Shown one piece after another: positions 16,548-25,281 of a stretch of 64,000 nt of DNA. The stretch comes from [Clostridium] hylemonae DSM 15053 (GTDB taxonomy: Bacteria; Bacillota; Clostridia; Lachnospirales; Lachnospiraceae). The stretch spans positions 1,736,001 to 1,800,000 of the forward strand of contig NZ_CP036524.1 of the NCBI RefSeq assembly GCF_008281175.1, read 5' to 3'. The notes below the pieces were generated by a model. It worked only from the letters and a program-made list of their open reading frames with translations. It did not search any database and was not told the DNA's origin. The first letter of the stretch is position 1; each line of letters starts with the position of its first letter. A program made the translations under genes and the position numbers.

Positions 16548-18275
16548 ATGTTACAGATTGCGCTGACTTTAGCGATATTTATTTTGGCAGTGATACCGAT
16601 GGGAAGGTACATGTACCATATAGCTGCCAATAAAAAAACGTTCGCGGACCCTTTATTTGACAGGGTTGACAACGGCATTTACAAAATATGCCGGATAGAC
16701 AGAAAGGGAATGAACTGGAAGACCTATGCGTTAAGTCTTCTCATGACCAATGCGGTCATGATACTCGTTGGATATCTCGTGTTGAGACTCCAGCACTCAT
16801 TGTTTTTAAATCCAAACGGAATCGAGGGGATGGAGCCAACCCTCTCATTCAACACGATCATCAGCTTTATGACAAATACAAACCTGCAGCATTACTCAGG
16901 AGAGTCAGGACTCTCTTATCTGAGTCAGATGCTTGTGATCATTTTCATGATGTTCACTTCAGCGGCATCCGGATATGCCGGGTGTATGGCGTTCTGCAGA
17001 GGACTTGCGGGCAGGAAGAAGGATCTGGGCAATTTTTATGAGGACATGGTGCGGATCACGACCCGTATCCTGATCCCGTGGTCTCTCATATTCGGCCTCG
17101 TACTTATTTGGCAGGGGTGTCCGGAGACATTCGGGGCCAACATAACTGTGGAAACGATTCAAGGAAAACTGCAGGACTTTGCGGTGGGCCCGGTGGCCGC
17201 GCTGGAGATCATAAAACATCTCGGGACGAACGGAGGAGGTTTTCTGGGCGCAAACTCGGCCACACCGTTTGAAAATCCGACGATAATAACGAACATGATC
17301 GAACTTATATCCATGATGATCCTTCCGGGGGCATGTGTGCTGACATTTGGTAAAATGTGTCAGGATCGGAAAAAAGAGGAAACAGCGGCCGCAGTAAAAG
17401 TAAAAGAGCCTCTGTTCGGCAGACAGGGCAGGACGATATTCGCAGCTATGTCCATCATATTCCTTGTGGGACTGACTACTTGCTTCCTGTCCGAAAAAGC
17501 CGGCAATCCGGTTCTTGAGGCGTCAGGGATCAGCCAGGACATGGGAAGCATGGAAGGAAAGGAAGTAAGGTTCGGCGCAGACCAGTCGGCGTTGTTCACA
17601 ACGGTCACGACTTCATTTACTACGGGTACGGTCAATAATATGCACGATACCCTTACGCCTCTCGGGGGAATGGTGCCGCTCTTACATATGATGCTGAACT
17701 GCGTATTCGGCGGAAAAGGTGTAGGCCTTATGAACATGCTGATGTACGCCATCCTCGCCGTCTTTATATGCGGACTCATGGTAGGGCGGACACCGGAATA
17801 TCTGGGAAAGAAAATAGAAGGGCGGGAGATGAAGCTGGTCGCACTCGTGCTGATCATACACCCGCTTCTGATCCTTGGATTTTCCGCGCTGGCAGTCTCA
17901 ATACAGCCAGGACTGGACGGCATAACGAATGATGGATTCCATGGTCTGTCACAGGTGCTGTATGAATACTCATCTGCGTCGGCCAACAATGGTTCAGGCT
18001 TTGAAGGATTATCGGACAACACGTATTTCTGGAATATCACGACCGGGCTTGCCATGTTCTTCGGGCGGTATATTGCGATCATCGCCCAGCTGGCCGTTGC
18101 AGGTTCGCTGATGGCCAAGAAGCGTGTGAAAGCATCAGCGGGAACGATGCGCACTGATAATGTGATCTTTGCGGTGCTGCTCGTGTTTATCGTTTATATC
18201 TTTGCCGCGCTGACATTTTTCCCGGCGCTTGCACTGGGGCCGATCGCAGAACATCTGACCTTATGGTTTTCATAA
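16548..18275 (+). CDS. kdpA: K+-transporting ATPase subunit KdpA
   Basis: A 575-residue polytopic membrane protein, the channel-like K+-binding subunit of the high-affinity Kdp pump. The four pore loops are visible: TNTNLQHYSGESG, GTNGGGFLGANSATPFENP, TTGTVNNMHDTLTPLGG and SANNGSGFEGL. The sequence starts MLQIALTLAIFILAVIPMG after AGGAGG at 16530-16535; a longer frame upstream lacks a ribosome site and overlaps kdpF. Family length and order are normal. Confidence 0.96.
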   Translation: MLQIALTLAIFILAVIPMGRYMYHIAANKKTFADPLFDRVDNGIYKICRIDRKGMNWKTYALSLLMTNAVMILVGYLVLRLQHSLFLNPNGIEGMEPTLSFNTIISFMTNTNLQHYSGESGLSYLSQMLVIIFMMFTSAASGYAGCMAFCRGLAGRKKDLGNFYEDMVRITTRILIPWSLIFGLVLIWQGCPETFGANITVETIQGKLQDFAVGPVAALEIIKHLGTNGGGFLGANSATPFENPTIITNMIELISMMILPGACVLTFGKMCQDRKKEETAAAVKVKEPLFGRQGRTIFAAMSIIFLVGLTTCFLSEKAGNPVLEASGISQDMGSMEGKEVRFGADQSALFTTVTTSFTTGTVNNMHDTLTPLGGMVPLLHMMLNCVFGGKGVGLMNMLMYAILAVFICGLMVGRTPEYLGKKIEGREMKLVALVLIIHPLLILGFSALAVSIQPGLDGITNDGFHGLSQVLYEYSSASANNGSGFEGLSDNTYFWNITTGLAMFFGRYIAIIAQLAVAGSLMAKKRVKASAGTMRTDNVIFAVLLVFIVYIFAALTFFPALALGPIAEHLTLWFS

Positions 18276-18302
18276 AATGAAGAAAGGGATGTAAGAGAAG
18301 AA

Positions 18303-20369
18303 ATGTCTAAGAAACAACAAAAAACAAAGTTCGTGACAAAGGATATTCTGAAAAGTTCCGTTATCGGAGCGTTTCAGAAGCTCAATCCGGTATACATGAT
18401 AAAAAATCCGGTCATGTTCATCGTAGAGACAGGATTCGTACTGACACTTATTATGACGGCCGTTCCGACAATATTTGGAGATGACGCATCACTTGGTAAT
18501 CTCAGGGTCTATAACGGGATTGTCTCTGTCATACTTTTTATTACCGTGCTGTTTGCAAATTTTGCCGAATCCGTCGCGGAAGGCCGGGGAAAAGCCCAGG
18601 CTGCGTCGCTTAAGAAGACTAAGCAGGATACGCAGTCGAGACTTATAGGGAGAGACAACACGGAACGCATCGTGAATGCCTCTCAACTTAAGAAGGATGA
18701 TATTGTACTAGTAAAGGCAGGGGAAATAATCCCAAATGACGGTGAAGTCATCGAAGGCATCGCATCTGTGGATGAATCTGCCATAACAGGGGAGTCCGCG
18801 CCTGTCACACGGGAAGCCGGCACTGATTTTTCCTCTGTGACCGGGGGCACGACAGTCGTGAGCGACTGGCTGAAGATCCGTATCACATCCAGACCGGGCG
18901 AGTCTTTTCTTGACAAGATGATCGCTCTTGTGGAAGGGGCCTCACGGCAAAAGACGCCGAATGAGATCGCGCTGAACACCCTGCTCGTAGGATTGACTGT
19001 CATATTTCTCATCGTAGTCGTATGTCTGTATCCCTTTGCTACATATTCAGGCGTGCAGATACCAGTTTCTACCATGATAGCGCTGCTCATCTGCCTGATC
19101 CCGACGACGATCGGCGGGCTTCTGTCAGCGATCGGTATCGCCGGAATGGACCGGGTGACAAGATTCAATGTCATTGCCATGTCCGGGAAGGCTGTGGAGG
19201 CGTGCGGTGACGTAGATACGATGATTCTTGACAAGACGGGGACGATCACATTTGGAAACAGGCTGGCCGCAGAATTTTATCCGGTAAAAGGAAGAGAAAA
19301 AGAGGATCTGATCGACTATGCGGTAATGACGTCCCTCTGTGATCCGACGCCGGAAGGGAAGTCTACGGTAGAGCTCGCCCGGAGTATGGGGACGATGATC
19401 GATGAAAGTGCTGCCTCACAGATGGAATTTATCGAATTTACAGCGCAGTCCAAGATGTCAGGCGTGAATCTCCCGGATGGGACAAAGATAAGAAAAGGTG
19501 CGGCCGACGCCATAAAGGCAATGGTGACGGAACAGGGCGGCAGTATTCCCAAGGATCTGGACGGCCTTGTGGAAAAGATAGCCGGACTTGGGGGAACACC
19601 TCTTGTCGTGGCAGCCGGTAATGTGATCTGCGGGGTGATCTATCTGAAGGATACAGTGAAGCCGGGACTTGTGGAACGGTTCCAGAGACTTCGCGACATC
19701 GGCATCAAGACGATCATGTGTACCGGTGACAATCCTCTCACAGCGGCGACGATAGCAAAAGAAGCCGGTGTCGACGGATTTATCGCAGAGTGTAAGCCGG
19801 AAGATAAGATCGAGGCGATAAAGAGTGAGCAGGCCGAAGGAAAGCTGGTAGCCATGACCGGAGACGGCACAAATGACGCTCCGGCGCTGGCTCAGGCCGA
19901 TGTGGGCCTTGCCATGAACTCCGGCACCTCGGCGGCAAAAGAGGCGGCCAATATGGTGGATCTCGATTCCGACCCGACCAAGATCCTGGAAGTGGTGGAG
20001 ATAGGGAAACAACTCTTGATCACAAGAGGTTCGCTGACTACATTCAGTATAGCAAACGATGTGGCAAAATATTTTGCGATCATACCGGCCATGTTTACAT
20101 TGGTCATACCGCAGATGCAGATGCTGAATATCATGCATCTTGCAACGCCTATGTCGGCAATACTCTCAGCCCTGATCTTCAACGCCGTCATCATACCGTG
20201 CCTGATTCCCATCGCCATGCGCGGCGTAAAGTATAAGCCTATGAGCGCAGAGCGGATGCTTCTGAAAAATATGGGAATATACGGGCTGGGCGGTATCATC
20301 GTGCCGTTTGCCGGAATTAAAATTATAGACTGTCTTGTGGCGCCGTTGTTGTCGGTGCTTGGTATATAG
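18303..20369 (+). CDS. kdpB: K+-transporting P-type ATPase subunit KdpB
   Basis: A 688-residue P-type ATPase that drives K+ uptake by KdpA. The phosphorylation motif DKTGT lies near residue 309. The actuator loop TGES reads [13 protein letters not shown], the nucleotide domain has [10 protein letters not shown], and the hinge motif is [19 protein letters not shown]. Membrane helices flank these parts. All catalytic motifs are intact, so the pump should work. It sits 27 bp after kdpA and 12 bp before kdpC. Confidence 0.97.
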   Translation: MSKKQQKTKFVTKDILKSSVIGAFQKLNPVYMIKNPVMFIVETGFVLTLIMTAVPTIFGDDASLGNLRVYNGIVSVILFITVLFANFAESVAEGRGKAQAASLKKTKQDTQSRLIGRDNTERIVNASQLKKDDIVLVKAGEIIPNDGEVIEGIASVDESAITGESAPVTREAGTDFSSVTGGTTVVSDWLKIRITSRPGESFLDKMIALVEGASRQKTPNEIALNTLLVGLTVIFLIVVVCLYPFATYSGVQIPVSTMIALLICLIPTTIGGLLSAIGIAGMDRVTRFNVIAMSGKAVEACGDVDTMILDKTGTITFGNRLAAEFYPVKGREKEDLIDYAVMTSLCDPTPEGKSTVELARSMGTMIDESAASQMEFIEFTAQSKMSGVNLPDGTKIRKGAADAIKAMVTEQGGSIPKDLDGLVEKIAGLGGTPLVVAAGNVICGVIYLKDTVKPGLVERFQRLRDIGIKTIMCTGDNPLTAATIAKEAGVDGFIAECKPEDKIEAIKSEQAEGKLVAMTGDGTNDAPALAQADVGLAMNSGTSAAKEAANMVDLDSDPTKILEVVEIGKQLLITRGSLTTFSIANDVAKYFAIIPAMFTLVIPQMQMLNIMHLATPMSAILSALIFNAVIIPCLIPIAMRGVKYKPMSAERMLLKNMGIYGLGGIIVPFAGIKIIDCLVAPLLSVLGI

Positions 20370-20381
20370 GAGGGAAGTAAG

Positions 20382-21029
20382 ATGAAATCATTTTTAAAAT
20401 ATGTAAGATGCGCCGCTGTTTTAACCGTGCTTATGCTTGTTGTCTGCGGTCTTGCATATCCGGCCGCCCTGACAGGCCTTGGACAGGCGCTCTTTGCGCA
20501 TCAGGCGAACGGAAGTCTCATTACGGCGGAAGGAGAAAAGACGACAGACCCCGACAAAGCGGTCGGCTCCGCCATAGCCGGACAGGACTTTTCCGGCAGC
20601 CCCGAATACGTTCAGAGCCGCGTGTCGGGAGTAAATTACAATACGTATACAAAGGAAGAGAAAGAGGACGGTTCGTATTCCGGTGTGGCATCCGGCGGAT
20701 CAAATCTGGCCCCTTCAAGTGAAGAACTGAAGAAACGTGTAGAAGAATCGGTGGAGCAGTTTCTAAAGGAGCATCCAGACGTAGAGAAAGGGGATATACC
20801 CGCGGATCTTCTGACGGCGTCCGGTTCCGGCCTGGATCCCGATATTACACCGGAGGCGGCCAGGATACAGATACCGGCCATCGCGGCCGAGACAGGGCTC
20901 AGCGAACAGGAACTGGAAGAAATCGTCAGCCGCAGCACGGACGGTAAAGTGTTCGGGGTATTCGGACACGAGCGGGTAAATGTCCTGAAGTGCAACCTTG
21001 AGATCGCAGAAGCACTCGGCGAATTATAA
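20382..21029 (+). CDS. kdpC: K+-transporting ATPase subunit KdpC
   Basis: A 215-residue subunit with one N-terminal membrane helix (about 12-32, VLTVLMLVVCGLAYPAALTG) and a soluble part that assists nucleotide binding by KdpB. Typical stretches are DKAVGSAIAGQDFSGSPEY, SGGSNLAPSSEEL and VSRSTDGKVFGVFGHERVNV. The end of the protein (VLKCNLEIAEAL) also matches the family. Confidence 0.95.
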   Translation: MKSFLKYVRCAAVLTVLMLVVCGLAYPAALTGLGQALFAHQANGSLITAEGEKTTDPDKAVGSAIAGQDFSGSPEYVQSRVSGVNYNTYTKEEKEDGSYSGVASGGSNLAPSSEELKKRVEESVEQFLKEHPDVEKGDIPADLLTASGSGLDPDITPEAARIQIPAIAAETGLSEQELEEIVSRSTDGKVFGVFGHERVNVLKCNLEIAEALGEL

Positions 21030-21059
21030 GCCCGCGGAAAACACATCAAGATCATGAGA

Positions 21060-21105
21060 CAGGGAACTGCCGGCAGCCATGGGATGGCCTGACGGCGGTT
21101 CCCTG
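21060..21105 (+). other. Intercistronic hairpin between kdpC and the KdpD-like gene
   Basis: CAGGGAACTGCCG (21060-21072) pairs with CGGCGGTTCCCTG (21093-21105) over 13 bp with one G-U. There is no T-run after it, so it is more likely an RNA-stability or processing hairpin than a terminator. It could lower expression of the sensor relative to the pump. Confidence 0.6.
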
Positions 21106-21128
21106 TCCGTGCAAGAAGGAGAGATCTT

Positions 21129-23168
21129 ATGGACAGAGATAAAAGGCCGGATCCCCGGGAAGTGCTTGAAAAGATTCAGGCAGAGGAGGATAAGATACGA
21201 AGAAAGGAATACGGAAAGCTCAAGATTTTTCTCGGGTACGCGGCAGGTACCGGTAAGACATATGCGATGCTTGAGGAGGCGTTAGAACTCAGGAAAAATA
21301 ACATAGACGTGGTCGCGGGGTATATCGAGCCCCACGCGCGTCCGGAGACGGCTGCTCTCCAGGAGGGATTGGAGCACATTCCATTCCTCATGAAAGAGTA
21401 CAAAGGCGTGAACATACGGGAATTTGATCTGGACGCCGCGCTGGCGCGCAGACCGAAGGTCCTTCTCGTAGATGAGCTGGCTCATACGAATGTGAAGGGA
21501 TGCCGTCATGAAAAACGATATCAGGATATCGAGGAGCTGCTGGAACACGGGATCAACGTCTATACGACCGTAAATATACAGCATCTGGAGAGTCTGAACG
21601 ACAATATCGCCGGCATCACGTCGATACAGATGAAGGAGAGGATCCCCGACAGCATCTTTGACAGGGCAGATCAGGTAAAGCTTGTGGACATTGAACCGGA
21701 AGAGCTGATCGAACGCATGAGAGAAGGGAAGATATACGGCGGGATACAGGCAGAGCGCGCCCTGCAGAATTTCTTTACAATGGATAAGCTGACGGCGCTG
21801 CGGGAAACAGCGCTGCGCCGTATGGCGGACAGAGTGAACCACCTTGCAAAGGAGGAAAAGAAGCTTTTGGGGAGAGGAGAATACTCTGCAGGAGAACATG
21901 TTCTCACCTGTATCTCTCCGGCTCCGTCAAACGCAAAAGTCATCCGTGCGGCGGCGCGCCTTGCATATGCGTTTCATGCAGAATTTACGGCTCTCTATGT
22001 AGAGACGAAAACGATTCAGAATGCGTCGGAGAAGGTGAAGAAAATGAGGGATGAGAACATCCGTCTGGCAAGAACACTCGGCGCAAAGATAACGACAGTC
22101 AGTGGTGAGGATGTGGCGAGGCAGATCGCGGAATATGCGAAAGTCAGCAATGTGACGAAGATCGTGATGGGCAGGACCGCACATAAAATCTTTTTCGGAC
22201 AGACGAGAAAGACGCTCGTTGAGAGTCTGAATCACTATGCCCCGAATCTGGATGTCTATATCATACCTGACCTGCAGAGCGGCAACGGGCAGAAACCTCC
22301 GTCGTTCCTGAAGACAGAACATTGTCTGAAGGGGCTTAAGAAGACAGATGTTCTCATACTGCTTTTCATGCTGGCGCTTGGCACGGCGGCGGGTTTTGCC
22401 TTCAGTGCGTTTCATATGTCGGAAGCCAATATCATAATGGCGTATCTGCTCTGCGTTATGCTCACAGCCATCAATACAGAAGGGTATATCTGTTCCGTGC
22501 TCTCGTCGGTGTTCAGTGTGCTGCTGTTCAATTACTTTTTTATCAAACCGCTTCACAGTCTGCAGGCCTATGATACAGGGTATGTGTTTACCTTTGTCAT
22601 GATGCTTTCCGTGAGCCTTCTGACGTCGTGGAATATGTCCAATATACAGAAGCAGAGCAAGGAGAATGCCAAGCGCGCATACCGGACGGAGATCCTGCTT
22701 ATGAACAGCAAGAAACTGAGGCGTGTGAAGGGACGCAGAGATATTGGCGATGAGCTGGCTTCCCAGATACAGAAGTTGATGAACTTCACCGTAATCATAT
22801 ATATGAAAACAGGCGGTCGTATCCAGCAGCCGGATGTCTATTTGAGAGAGGGGATACGGAAAGAGAACAGGGCTTCGCTCATACAGGACTATACTTCCAC
22901 AGAGGAGCGTGCCGTTGTCTCATGGGTGTTTGAAAACGGACACAGAGCCGGCTGTACGACACATACACTACCGTATGCGAAGGCTATCTATCTCCCGGTC
23001 ATGGATGACGACAATGTATCGGCGGTCGTCGGGATGGTATTGGAGGAGAGGCGGGAGATCGCGGCCTTTGAATATGATTTGATAAATGCGATGCTCGGGG
23101 AGGCGGCCCTGGTGTTTGAGCGGTTTCAGAAAATGGAGGATAAGACGGGTGATTCTTTAACAAAATGA
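21129..23168 (+). CDS. KdpD-like sensor lacking the histidine kinase core
   Basis: 679 residues: a KdpD N-terminal domain with Walker A GYAAGTGKTY (about 36-45), the DELAHTNVKGCRHEKRYQDI segment and a universal-stress-protein domain (about 245-370). These are followed by four closely spaced membrane helices (about 395-500, DUF4118 type) and a GAF-like domain (about 520-665). It stops at the point where the downstream full-length KdpD (32171-34846) enters its helix and HisKA domain. There is no H-box, no ATPase boxes, and no kinase remnant after the stop, so this is a clean domain-boundary truncation rather than a frameshift. It may sense K+ or a nucleotide and act on KdpDE, but this is inference. 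Confidence 0.88.
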   Translation: MDRDKRPDPREVLEKIQAEEDKIRRKEYGKLKIFLGYAAGTGKTYAMLEEALELRKNNIDVVAGYIEPHARPETAALQEGLEHIPFLMKEYKGVNIREFDLDAALARRPKVLLVDELAHTNVKGCRHEKRYQDIEELLEHGINVYTTVNIQHLESLNDNIAGITSIQMKERIPDSIFDRADQVKLVDIEPEELIERMREGKIYGGIQAERALQNFFTMDKLTALRETALRRMADRVNHLAKEEKKLLGRGEYSAGEHVLTCISPAPSNAKVIRAAARLAYAFHAEFTALYVETKTIQNASEKVKKMRDENIRLARTLGAKITTVSGEDVARQIAEYAKVSNVTKIVMGRTAHKIFFGQTRKTLVESLNHYAPNLDVYIIPDLQSGNGQKPPSFLKTEHCLKGLKKTDVLILLFMLALGTAAGFAFSAFHMSEANIIMAYLLCVMLTAINTEGYICSVLSSVFSVLLFNYFFIKPLHSLQAYDTGYVFTFVMMLSVSLLTSWNMSNIQKQSKENAKRAYRTEILLMNSKKLRRVKGRRDIGDELASQIQKLMNFTVIIYMKTGGRIQQPDVYLREGIRKENRASLIQDYTSTEERAVVSWVFENGHRAGCTTHTLPYAKAIYLPVMDDDNVSAVVGMVLEERREIAAFEYDLINAMLGEAALVFERFQKMEDKTGDSLTK

Positions 23169-23209
23169 TTGATTTTTACAGGAATGTCTAGTAGAATTAA
23201 TCCTAGTAG
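23169..23209 (+). promoter_or_regulatory. plsX promoter with direct repeats at the -10
   Basis: TTGATT (23169-23174), 17 bp, TAGAAT (23192-23197). The heptamer CTAGTAG occurs at 23188-23194, overlapping the -10, and again at 23203-23209, 15 bp later. It could be an operator for a fatty-acid regulator, but it does not match the FapR palindrome well. Confidence 0.55.
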
Positions 23210-23227
23210 TGCTGGGAGGAAGAAAGA

Positions 23228-24250
23228 ATGACTGAAATTACAAGAGTAGCGCTGGATGCCATGGGCGGTGACAACGCCCCGGGCGAGATGGTAAAGGGTG
23301 CTGTTGACGCTGTGGCGAGAGAAAAAAGCATCAAGGTTTTTCTTGTCGGTAAGGAAGAGGCCATACGCAGGGAACTGGAAGGCTGTACTTACAACAGCGA
23401 ACAGATTGAGATCGTGAACGCCACAGAGGTGATCGAGACGGCAGAACCTCCTGTCAATGCCATTCGGAGGAAGAAGGATTCCTCTATTGTCGTAGGCATG
23501 AAGATGGTGAAGGCCGGCGAGGCAGACGCGTTTGTGTCAGCGGGGAGTTCAGGGGCCATCCTTGTCGGAGGCCAGACGCTTGTAGGCAGGATCAAGGGTG
23601 TGGAGAGGCCGCCGCTCGCGCCGCTCATCCCGACCAAGACAGGAGTATCTCTTCTGGTAGACTGCGGAGCCAATGTTGACGCGAGAGCGTCCCATCTTGT
23701 TCAGTTTGCAAAGATGGGTTCCATATATATGGAGAATATCATGGGAGTAAAGAACCCCAGGGTCGGCATTGTCAATATCGGCGCAGAGGAAGAAAAAGGG
23801 AATGCGCTCGTCAAAGAGACGTTTCCGCTTTTAAAAGAGACAGAAGGAATCAATTTTATCGGCAGCGTAGAAGCGAGAGATATCCCTCACGGAGCAGCGG
23901 ATGTCATCGTGTGCGAGGCGTTTGCGGGTAACATAATACTTAAGCTTTACGAAGGGGTCGGGGATGTCCTGATCAAAAAAGTAAAGGCGGGTATGATGAC
24001 GAGTCTGCGCAGTAAGATCGGAGCGCTGCTTGTAAAGCCTGCTTTAAAGGAGACGCTGAAAGCTTTTGACGCCAGCGAGCACGGCGGAGCGCCGCTGCTT
24101 GGACTCAACGGGCTTGTGGTGAAGACACACGGAAGCTCAAGGTCCAAGGAAGTTACGAATACACTCATACAATGTGTGACATTTAAGCAGCAGAGAATTA
24201 ATGAAAAGATCAAAAATTGTATTCAAACGGATGCTGCATCCGCTGAATAA
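23228..24250 (+). CDS. plsX: Phosphate acyltransferase PlsX
   Basis: A 340-residue enzyme that makes acyl phosphate from acyl-ACP and phosphate for phospholipid synthesis, acting at the inner face of the membrane. Landmarks are RVALDAMGGDNAPGEMVKGA, AFVSAGSSGAILVGG, LVDCGANVDARASHLVQFA and APLLGLNGLVVKTHGSS. GGGAGG precedes the ATG. Normally it follows rpmF; here the kdp operon intervenes and plsX has its own promoter. acpP follows by 35 bp. Confidence 0.96.
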   Translation: MTEITRVALDAMGGDNAPGEMVKGAVDAVAREKSIKVFLVGKEEAIRRELEGCTYNSEQIEIVNATEVIETAEPPVNAIRRKKDSSIVVGMKMVKAGEADAFVSAGSSGAILVGGQTLVGRIKGVERPPLAPLIPTKTGVSLLVDCGANVDARASHLVQFAKMGSIYMENIMGVKNPRVGIVNIGAEEEKGNALVKETFPLLKETEGINFIGSVEARDIPHGAADVIVCEAFAGNIILKLYEGVGDVLIKKVKAGMMTSLRSKIGALLVKPALKETLKAFDASEHGGAPLLGLNGLVVKTHGSSRSKEVTNTLIQCVTFKQQRINEKIKNCIQTDAASAE

Positions 24251-24285
24251 AGATTACTCAATGGATTAAGAAAGGAAGAAATGGT

Positions 24286-24519
24286 ATGGAATTTGAAAAG
24301 TTGCAGGAAATCATTGCAGATGTGTTGAATGTTGAGGCAGGGGACATTACAATGGAGACTACTTTTGTAGATGATTTGGGGGCTGATTCCTTAGATATTT
24401 TCCAGATAATTATGGGAATAGAAGAGACCTTTGATATCGAGATCGATAATGACGATGCTGAGAAGATCGTATCGGTAGGCGATGCGGTGGAACAGATTAA
24501 AAACGCGACAAATAACTAG
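24286..24519 (+). CDS. acpP: Acyl carrier protein
   Basis: A 77-residue acidic carrier protein. The serine in DDLGADSLDIFQ (near residue 37) receives 4'-phosphopantetheine. The usual DSL motif is present; the following residues are DIFQII rather than the common DTVELV, a modest variation. It sits between plsX and rnc as in most Firmicutes and delivers acyl chains for fatty acid and phospholipid synthesis. Confidence 0.96.
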   Translation: MEFEKLQEIIADVLNVEAGDITMETTFVDDLGADSLDIFQIIMGIEETFDIEIDNDDAEKIVSVGDAVEQIKNATNN

Positions 24520-24528
24520 GTATAAAAG

Positions 24529-24560
24529 ATGCGGAAAAGCCCGGCAGGGCTTTTTCGCAT
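24529..24560 (+). terminator. Hairpin between acpP and rnc
   Basis: ATGCGGAAAAGCCC (24529-24542) pairs with GGGCTTTTTCGCAT (24547-24560), 14 bp with one G-T, 4-nt loop. The T-run lies in the right arm, so a shorter GCCC/GGGC hairpin followed by TTTTT is also possible. It likely gives partial termination, allowing high acpP and lower rnc expression. Confidence 0.7.
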
Positions 24561-24578
24561 TATGAGGAGTGTAACTTT

Positions 24579-25274
24579 ATGAATCAGGATTTAAAACAAC
24601 TGGAAAAAAGGATCGGCTACACATTTAAGGAATTCGGACTGCTTAAAAAGGCGATGATGCACAGCTCATATGCCAATGAACAGCATCTGCACAAGTACGA
24701 GTGCAATGAACGGCTGGAGTTCCTCGGAGATGCCGTGCTGGAACTTGTGTCCAGCGAGTTTTTGTTCTATGAGCACGCAAAGATGCCGGAGGGAGAGCTG
24801 ACGAAGACGAGGGCGAGCATGGTATGTGAGCCGGCGCTGGCATTTTGTGCCAGAGAGCTGCAGATCGGTGATTTTCTGCTGCTTGGAAAAGGGGAAGACG
24901 CTACAGGAGGGCGAAAGAGGGAGTCTATCACATCGGACGCGATGGAAGCGCTGATCGGAGCGATATATATAGATGGTGGTTTTGCTAATGCAAAAGAGTT
25001 TATCGAACGGTTTATTCTGAAAGACCTGGAGAACAGAAAACTCTTTTTTGATAGCAAGACTATCCTGCAGGAGATCGTACAGGCTAATTTTAAAGACGCG
25101 ATCACCTATCATCTCATAGGGGAAGAAGGGCCTGACCACGACAAATCATTTCTGGTAGCCGTGCACATAGGGGAAGATGAATACGGCATTGGCCGCGGGA
25201 GGACAAAGAAGGCGGCAGAGCAGGAGGCTGCGTATCAAAGTATTCTGAAGCTGCACAAGAAGAATATAAAGTAG
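24579..25274 (+). CDS. rnc: Ribonuclease III
   Basis: 231 residues that cleave double-stranded RNA in rRNA processing and mRNA turnover. The catalytic signature NERLEFLGDAVLEL lies at about 40-53 and the second acidic cluster is DAMEALIGAIYIDGG. A C-terminal double-stranded RNA-binding domain ends GRGRTKKAAEQEAAYQSIL. The gene is followed 7 bp later by smc, the standard order. Confidence 0.96.
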   Translation: MNQDLKQLEKRIGYTFKEFGLLKKAMMHSSYANEQHLHKYECNERLEFLGDAVLELVSSEFLFYEHAKMPEGELTKTRASMVCEPALAFCARELQIGDFLLLGKGEDATGGRKRESITSDAMEALIGAIYIDGGFANAKEFIERFILKDLENRKLFFDSKTILQEIVQANFKDAITYHLIGEEGPDHDKSFLVAVHIGEDEYGIGRGRTKKAAEQEAAYQSILKLHKKNIK

Positions 25275-25281
25275 GTGGAGT

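Noticed and set aside
21129-23168. Frameshifted or broken kdpD pseudogene
   Set aside because: The frame is intact to a domain boundary and no kinase-coding remnant follows before plsX, 60 bp later.
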